Positions 57,329-64,000 of a stretch of DNA of 64,000 nt are shown here, piece after piece. How positions within the stretch are numbered: position 1 is the first letter of the stretch; each line of letters opens with the position of its first letter. Below the pieces are notes generated by a model. It did no database searches. It worked only from the letters and a program-made list of their open reading frames with translations, and was not told the DNA's origin. Both the position numbers and the translations under genes were made by a program. This stretch comes from Heligmosomoides polygyrus polygyrus (taxonomy: Eukaryota > Nematoda > Chromadorea > Rhabditida > Heligmosomidae): positions 66,994,969 to 67,058,968 of the forward strand of contig OX377205.1 in NCBI GenBank assembly GCA_947396885.1, given 5' to 3'.

Positions 57329-60300
57329 GTGAATTTTTGAGAGGGCGCATTTAATACATACCTAAAAGAGAAGGAAGCAAGTCGCCATTAACCGACCCCT
57401 TCATGAGATGCTCCACTATCTCTACGTGACAAGCACCCTAACAAATGAACCTTGATCGCATGCATAACTAATCCAGAAAACAAGGCGACAAATGAATCAA
57501 TGGGAAGGCAATTTGTGCGCGTATTTTTCCTAAACGGTGAGTAGCTATAGCTGACTTATAGGCTGGCAAATATTCAATCTTTGCTTGTGGTCCATCCCCA
57601 AATAATGCGCCCGGAGAGACGAAGGGCTTAGGTAGATTGGAGAGGCTGTGAATTCTGAACCTTTGACTCGGGGTGCACGTAACACAGCGCCTCTTTCCAC
57701 TGCACCACATGCATCATAGTATTAAATAGTGATAGATATGTGCTGGCTTCATGATAATGGACTGAAAGAGTCCTTTAACGAGTCACAAATCCATAAATTT
57801 CCGCAACCTATTTTCAACATGGGATACCGAGATTCTACCGATTCGATCGGAGTACTTCCGGATAGAAGAGGACGCACGAGTCGATTTTGTTTGAAATATG
57901 TAGCAGTACCGGGCATGGATTCAACCGACGCGGAAACTTTCGAGACGAATTTGAACTCGATCCTCATTGCACGTAGCTCGAGGACGGCAATTTCCTCATC
58001 ATTTAATTCCTTTCTACTGAGAGACAGCGAACTTTGCAACTGGTCGGGAGTAAATGCTCAGGAGGAGAAGAAGGAGAAGACTCCCTTCCTTCCTGAGTAC
58101 TACATGTGACACCATGTTTGTTGAACAGTAGTCTTGGTTAGGAGCACCTAGCGCATAGTCTCAGCATCTCACGCCCATATTCCTGCAGCATCTCCAACCT
58201 GTTCAGTTTACAATATTTATACAATTACGCAGCTTCAGACCTTCGAACCGGCATTTACTGCCTCAACAGCCTCGACAATTCCGAATTTCTCCTCGGACAC
58301 TCCGAATGAGTGTTGGTTCGAGTTCGAGGCATGTAGAGTGCTGCTCTATGGTAAGTGCTCTTCTAAAATCGAATGAAAATAATGGAATTACGCAAACTTT
58401 AAGAGGACGAAGGTCAGACTTCAGTCTCTTTTGAATGATTCCGCCTCTTCGGAATACTTTTTGGGAGAATTCGAGCACGTACATATTTAGCCTGGGTTGT
58501 GATAATCAGCCAATGGACCAGTCAGTGCATTCCACTTCGAGGTCAGATCCGCCACCAGTTACTGGGTGGAGAGCGAAGCTGAAATAGATTTAGGGTGTGG
58601 AGAAACGACCCCTTCTAATCCCTGCACTTTATTAGTAATCACTGTAACGCTTTCAGCCCCTACTTCTCACGAAGACAGAAATGCTGTTACAGCTTGCGGA
58701 TTCGTTAGGGGTTTAGCAAATGAAGACATGTCTTCCACTACCTCTGCTGTTAACTGTTGCTTTACACAACAGTTTCGTTAGTTTTTCGTTTAAGCAGCAG
58801 CAATATAAACCCAACTTGCAGCCAAATATCAACTGAGATGCAAAAAACGAAAAAAAAACGAAAAAAAAAGAGTGCAAGTATAGAGAATTTTACGGTGAAA
58901 TCGCAAGACTGCATGGTAGACAAGCTGGCATCAACTACAAAACAAGTACAAGGCCGTACACGCTCACGCATTACTTCCTCTCATTCTGTGAGAGATCAAG
59001 TCCTTCTTACAGAACTCACGAACATGACTCGAATGCATAATCGATTCTAATTGCGAGCCGAGGCGGACGTAAATTCTAAAACTTCCAAAAATCGTCTTGC
59101 CAAATTGGGGCAGCTTGGGCTCGTCTTGCAACGCACAAGAGCCAGTGAGCCCTCAAGTGAGCATCGAAAGCTCGAGTACCGATTGTCGGCGGCACCGGTT
59201 TGTTTTTCCTGGAGCGACGGTGTGCTCATGGTTTGTCGTGTCGTTGTAAACTATAGCAACATTCCTCGGCCTCGGTGTCTGGGATCACGCCGCGACAACT
59301 GTCGCTCAACGACGACATGTCGGCTGCAGTTTTTGTCGTGGCACCGCTAATTCGATTACACGAATTGATTATCTGAGTCTTCCTAGTGTCTTCTGCAGGC
59401 TAATGCCACACGGTTAGCTCCCATGTGGACAACTTTGGGTGATTTTCATTTTTTCTCAGACTTGGAGCACCAAAGTACTATTACGTTGTAGAGGAAAAGC
59501 AGCAAATACGGACAATTTTCATTGTGTATTTTGGCGTTCGTCGTATAAACCCAACGAATGGAATCGATCTGCGCACAACTTTCATGAGTAGTACGAGTAG
59601 CACAGGCATCGCTGACAACCATGTTCAACACTGCGGACTACGTCATCCTGAATCTACAAAATATGTGCTGCGCCGAACTCGTCCGTGGAAAAGAACAAGC
59701 AGCACAGGCGGGGATATCTAAGAAATGGGCGGGAACAAAGGAAAAAGAAGGGTAAAGTTCATGGTCAGACAATCGCCTTAGAATACGCCATGCACTGCAT
59801 ACATGAACTGTGGCTGATATTGGTCTTGTCATGTGATCCTGTTATGGTCGTCATCCTAGACAACGAGGCCGAGGAATGTAGCTAAAGTTTACAACGACAC
59901 ATAGTCCCAATACGTGTCAAAGCGAGGAATAAAACTCAGTAACAAAAGCTCATAACAACACAAAAAGAGGTGGGATTGGCAACCTACATCGTATATGGCA
60001 GATCTTCGGTATACGCCACACATTCTACCCTCCACGTGAATAAGTGGTGATTAGAGCGAAGAGTGTTGACTAACTTCCAGTGAATCAAAGGAAAGGGAAA
60101 ATGTTAAGAGAGAGCGTGGTTTCATACTTTGAAACACCGTAAAACTATCTCGCAATGCGTTGAAGCCAAACCAGCAGACTTTGCTTTGGTCGGGCCATAT
60201 AGGTGTTTGAGGTGCTGCGCGTTAACATCCAGAAGTATAAGGCAGTGCCCATTCCAAACAGATTAATTAGCACAGGCCTATCTGCACCAAAATGAATTCA

Positions 60301-61302
60301 GCTCATCGTTAGATGCGCACGATCTGGCAACCTCTAAAGAGGACAAGTTTTTCAAGGGTAGTCAAACCTGCTCGCTGACGCGCCCCATGTTGACACCTCC
60401 ACTTCAACCTCCCGAAAAGCATTTCTGCAACTCCCACATCAAACTACCTGTCAAACGACACCGAGAAAAGACCACTATGCAATTCTGATGAGACATGGAC
60501 CAGGGTACGCAGTGCGTCATACGTGAATTCTGCGGAAAGCCCTAGATCCTCTAGGCGAGCCTTGTGGGTCTAACGATAGCAGCCAGTTCTGGCGCAGCTG
60601 GACAGCAGACGTCGCACCCGCCAAAGGGTCTACTGTCAATAAACAAGTAAATATTCTACGAGCAATCCCGAAGAATCCAAGGAACGTCTAGACATCGAAG
60701 AGGACGAGTGAGTGCAGTACAGAAAAGCCAAGAAGGTGAACGGAAAACATTCTCCACTAACGGCTAGCTAAAGGTATAGAAGCTTTTTGGAAACATATAG
60801 GAAAAGAAAAAGAAAAATAGGCGTGTTGCTTTCCATAGGGGCAAAGGGCAATGCCGCAACGCCTATCGAAAGCGTGGGGCGGTTGCACTTCAAGAGTTAC
60901 CGGACTATTCCAAAATCATAGTTCTTTTACTAGCGTGACGGAGGACTACGTACACTTTCTGGCAGTGGGAAGAAACCTCGACGTTCCTAGACTCGGCCCG
61001 ACTGAGTGCCACTTAAGCCTTTCAGCCCTTTAAGTCTGAAACGGGAAGCGGACTAAGAGCACGGAAAGAGGCTTCCGCTTACACTGATATCACAACCCCT
61101 TCGAAATACCACTGCTTAGATGCGCAGATCCTAAGTAATGCAGTTAGAAAGCGCTCCACTTCTAAGTCTTAGTCACATTCATTCATTATGAGCTAGAATG
61201 GAATACAGGGCGCAGTGCTGAGGATAGACACGAGAAGGTACATGAGAATGAGAACGTGAGAATAGGTTGGAGAAGACTCGTAGACTCGACCTAACAATAT
61301 TA
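57329..61302. other. No gene recognised; possible tRNA-like SINE head
   Basis: On the minus strand at 57650-57710 an A-box (GTGGTGCAGTGG) and a B-box (GGTTCAGAATT) stand about 36 bp apart, as in a tRNA-derived SINE of another family. Frames at 57749-58109 (both strands), 58757-59050 and 59051-59350 (+) have no splice or family support. 59900-61300 shows nothing. Confidence 0.35.
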
Positions 61303-62207
61303 GGGGGGGGGGGGCAAAAGTAATGAGACACCCCATGCCGTGTCCATATATCTCGTGGCTGGAGTCTGGTTTCGTGCTTATCGTATTTGTACGTTTGTAT
61401 GCTACTTACTGAAGCCCATCTGAGAAGTTACCACTTTCGCCCTTTCCAGAAGCATGCCAAAAACCCCAGCATGTCTCATGCCGAAACCCCAGTCTGACGA
61501 GTCGACCTGTGTCGCGCAAATCTCCCCCAATTCCCAACCCCGAGCAGCCTGGGCTCAATATTCACGCAAGATGAGAAGTACGTCTTCTACCTTGACCCTG
61601 AAAAGCAGCGAGTCTGGGCGAGGCCTGGTGAATTGTTACCGACCTTCGTTCGGCGAGATGTTCACGGCGAGAAGCATCTTTGGAGCTTTTGGGTCTGCGC
61701 CCATGGATCGGTTTACCGGAGGTTGTTTCCCAAGAGCACCGCGATGAACTCCAAGGCCATGGTGAACGAAATAGAGGAGATGGGCCGGCGACTCGCTCTT
61801 ATTCATTCGCAGCGCTTCAAGAAGGTTCTCCTCTTCGACAACGCCGCACCCCATCGGGAACAAGTAAGCACGGATAACCTTGGCCAGCTGGGCTACGTTC
61901 ACATGCCTCACCCACCGTATTCGCTGGACATCTCTCCATGCAACTACCACTACTACTTGAGCCTACAGGACTTCCTAGTCGGAAGGGACACAAGAACCCA
62001 AGCAGTCCTTGACAACCATATCGAGCAGTTGATGAGCACCAGGCTCAAGCAGTTCTGGAGGGATGGGATCAGGAAGTTGGCTGAGCGATGGAAGCAAGGT
62101 CCTTGCCCTTAATGGCAAATACACTCCTCAGCATCGTTGAGTTGTAATTGAGTTATAAGGAGATAAAGATTTTTTTCATTTTGTCTCATTACTTTTGCCC
62201 CCCCCCC
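61303..62207 (+). mobile_element. Mariner element with poly-G terminal repeats
   Basis: A 905-bp element between TA dinucleotides (61301-61302 and 62208-62209). The left end is twelve G followed by CAAAAGTAATGAGACA; the right end is TGTCTCATTACTTTTG followed by ten C. The ends are therefore inverted repeats of about 28 bp. Roughly a third of a full mariner is missing, mostly the part encoding the DNA-binding domain. Confidence 0.93.
61498..62112 (+). pseudogene. Mariner transposase catalytic domain, third Asp changed to Asn
   Basis: The frame is open from 61498 to the stop at 62110-62112, without an ATG at its beginning. It contains QDEKYVFYLD (first Asp), VLLFDNAAPH (second Asp) and PYSLDISPCNYHYY, where the family has SDYH. 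The spacing from the second Asp to that Asn is exactly 34 residues, so the third catalytic Asp is replaced (DD34N). The C-terminal motif QFWRDGIRKLAERW is intact. The DNA-binding half is deleted; only a 97-codon non-homologous frame starts at ATG 61454. Confidence 0.9.
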
Positions 62208-63311
62208 TAATAATAAGGTAGTCCTCCAGTTGAAGATGTGGTAGCTAGAGCGGACCGGTCGCCTTTCTTCGCGCGATCACAGCTTCCAGTAGCTCAATGG
62301 CTATAGACGAGAGGGTAGATAAGCGTTAGAAATTGAAGCACCACCCTTAGCCAATCACATCTGGTCAAGAACACTGGCAGCACCTTTTCCTTCGCAGCAT
62401 TCATTCGCAAAATTCCAGGTTCTTTGAAATCGGTTTGAAACGAAAGATAATAGTTAAAGTGTTCCAGATCCGATTTTTTTATTAGCATACGTAGCTTCGT
62501 TTGCGTAACGCTAGGTACATATTTAGCAGCTTTACTTGAAAAATAATCTGCAAAGGTTCACAATGAAGAGATTTCGGTGGACGATTGCAATACCTAGAAA
62601 TCTGCTGCTCAAAAATTTGAACACCATGTCAAGAAATCGCTGCTCAGAAAAGTGTGCAACGACAACCTCATGAATTCTACTGTAGTATTATAAAACCGGG
62701 AGTTCAGGTCTGCAGTCCTCGATTGCAATAAGCTATATCAAAAGTAGATTGCAGCGTTTAATGGATGAGCGGATTATAAACGTCACATGCGAAGTCCGGC
62801 GGAGGAGAAGTCGTGAAAAATTGTCGGCAATTGGCGCCAAAGAGCGTGGACCGCGCCGGCAGTTGTATCAATGGCGTTTTGAGGAGGAACTGAGCGAAGC
62901 GACACGCCTGGTAGGATACTCGAAACTCGGGTTTGACTGGATCGCCAGCGGAAGGAGCAACAGGAGCCACCCTCTCCGTACAGAGCTTGGGATCTCTGGG
63001 CCACAAAGACAAAGCTGGGGCGGCACAAGAGGTCCAGAAAGGGGATCATGCAAGGTCGCCCGCTCCGACTGAGCTCACAAGGCTGAAGCCATTACTATGC
63101 CCTGAGCGGAACTCTCTACACTCCACTTTGCCATTGCAGTTGGGGTTTCATATTTAAATGTTAACGACTTAACCATTTAACAAATTCAAAACAAATTCGC
63201 GTCGTCAGACTTTTTCGTTAAAATCTGCTTTGTCATAGAAAAAACGGAAATTTTCAGAAATTTAACGGATGTTCTAATTTTTCTAATTAGTGTTACAAAT
63301 TTTCCTTCCAG
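62208..63311. other. Possible exon region, not assigned
   Basis: A frame from 62746 (+) reads basic and coding-like (LMDERIINVTCEVRRRR, RRQLYQWRFEEELSEATRL) up to a GTAGGA donor-like site near 62912. Its phase does not join the exon at 63312 directly. Other frames overlap at 62933-63157. Confidence 0.3.
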
Positions 63312-63499
63312 TATTTAATGATGTTGCCCGCCCTCCCGATCAGCAGTACACCAGAAAATTCTTGAATTCTGCAAGAACCTTACAGAAATCTAGGCTAGCA
63401 GAACCATGGTTAACGGCAGAAATTCGCTCCTCTGGGCTCTCATTCCAAACAGTTGTCGCTCACATCCGTCAGCATGCGAAATCTAGATCGAAGATCTAG
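63312..63499 (+). CDS. Candidate terminal exon, unknown protein
   Basis: A strong acceptor (TTTTCCTTCCAG) ending at 63311 is followed by 188 bp open to TAG at 63497-63499: two bases of a split codon, then FNDVARPPDQQYTRKFLNSA, EPWLTAEIRSSG and TVVAHIRQHAKSRSKI. The upstream DNA is A+T-rich like an intron. No family was recognised. Confidence 0.45.
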
Positions 63500-64000
63500 C
63501 GAATAAGTTGCTGTTCTCAATTTATCGATTAGCATTGATCGCCAGTGACGCCTACTTTCTGCTGACTTTATATCTTTACATTAATTAGTATGGGACTAGC
63601 GCGTAGATGTCGATTGCTTGGTGATTATCCCGATCTCTTTGGGAGCCACCATCGCTGTTAGCTGAAAGGCTTTTCCTTTTCAAATCGCTTACCACAAATT
63701 CAAGCTGCATTTGTCTCCAGAAGAGTAGCGATTAGATCTGCAATGCGGTCGAGTTCATTTTGAATTCGCGACGGCTGTGCGGAGATGGCCCAGCCGAAAG
63801 AGCGGCAGTGACAGTGTCTCTTTGAATTCTCGGCGACGTCATCGACAGGAATAGCCGAGGGGAATTCAAACAACATGCAAATGCGTTGAACGGAAGACGA
63901 AAAACAGCGTCAGGATTCTGCTGAGGCGAATACTCGGCGAGATAGAAATGATAGGAGCATCGCGACGACAATTGCTACTCCTAGAGAAGTTCGGAGCTTA
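63500..64000. other. Right flank, no gene recognised
   Basis: A 79-codon frame at 63732-63971 (-) has no supporting features. Nothing else is visible up to the window edge. Confidence 0.4.

Overview
The window reads as nuclear DNA of a nematode, most likely a strongylid (hookworm-like) worm. The one gene that can be rebuilt with confidence is split into 13 short coding exons bordered by nematode-style TTTCAG acceptors and GTRAGT donors, and its protein matches the nematode furin-type convertase KPC-1. Much of the rest is transposon debris of kinds common in strongylid genomes: mariner relics, an RTE-type LINE tail, a non-autonomous Helitron, tRNA-derived retroposons and many small palindromic elements. 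Species assignment is inference. Nothing bacterial, viral or CRISPR-like was seen.

Layout. 0-4.2 kb: a degenerate inverted repeat, a palindromic element interrupted by a deleted mariner, a second decayed mariner, and one good candidate exon (+) at 3892-4183. 5.06-15.36 kb (-): the kpc-1-like convertase, from prodomain to stop codon; only the signal-peptide exon is missing. Its last intron holds a cluster of GC-rich palindromes. 16.72-17.93 kb: a 1.2 kb Helitron-like element built almost entirely of two tandem arrays. 19-28 kb: a near-perfect 71-nt hairpin, GC-rich repeats, a two-member MITE family, a decayed mariner and a possible signal-peptide exon. 33.7-38.9 kb: candidate minus-strand exons, a LINE tail and more MITEs. 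39.15-39.57 kb: an inverted SINE dimer with a perfect 14-bp target duplication. 41.66-42.78 kb: a small membrane-protein ORF beside a second deleted mariner. 49.9-52.2 kb: two adjoining minus-strand open stretches and a 537-bp foldback. 56.0-57.3 kb: a SINE copy and a mariner whose right end is an inverted copy of its own left end, next to a membrane-protein exon. 61.3-62.2 kb: a mariner with poly-G ends and an Asp-to-Asn change at the third catalytic position. A last candidate exon (+) lies at 63.3-63.5 kb.

How the parts relate. The convertase would be a secretory-pathway protease that cleaves precursors after paired basic residues; its catalytic residues are intact. None of the six mariners can encode a working transposase, so any still able to move would depend on transposase supplied elsewhere. 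The candidate exons outside kpc-1 rest on open frame, codon texture and splice-site matches only; no family was recognised for them. The most unusual items are the inverted SINE dimer, the array-filled Helitron, the self-inverted mariner and the recurring GC-rich palindromes whose ends share a TATACTT-type border.
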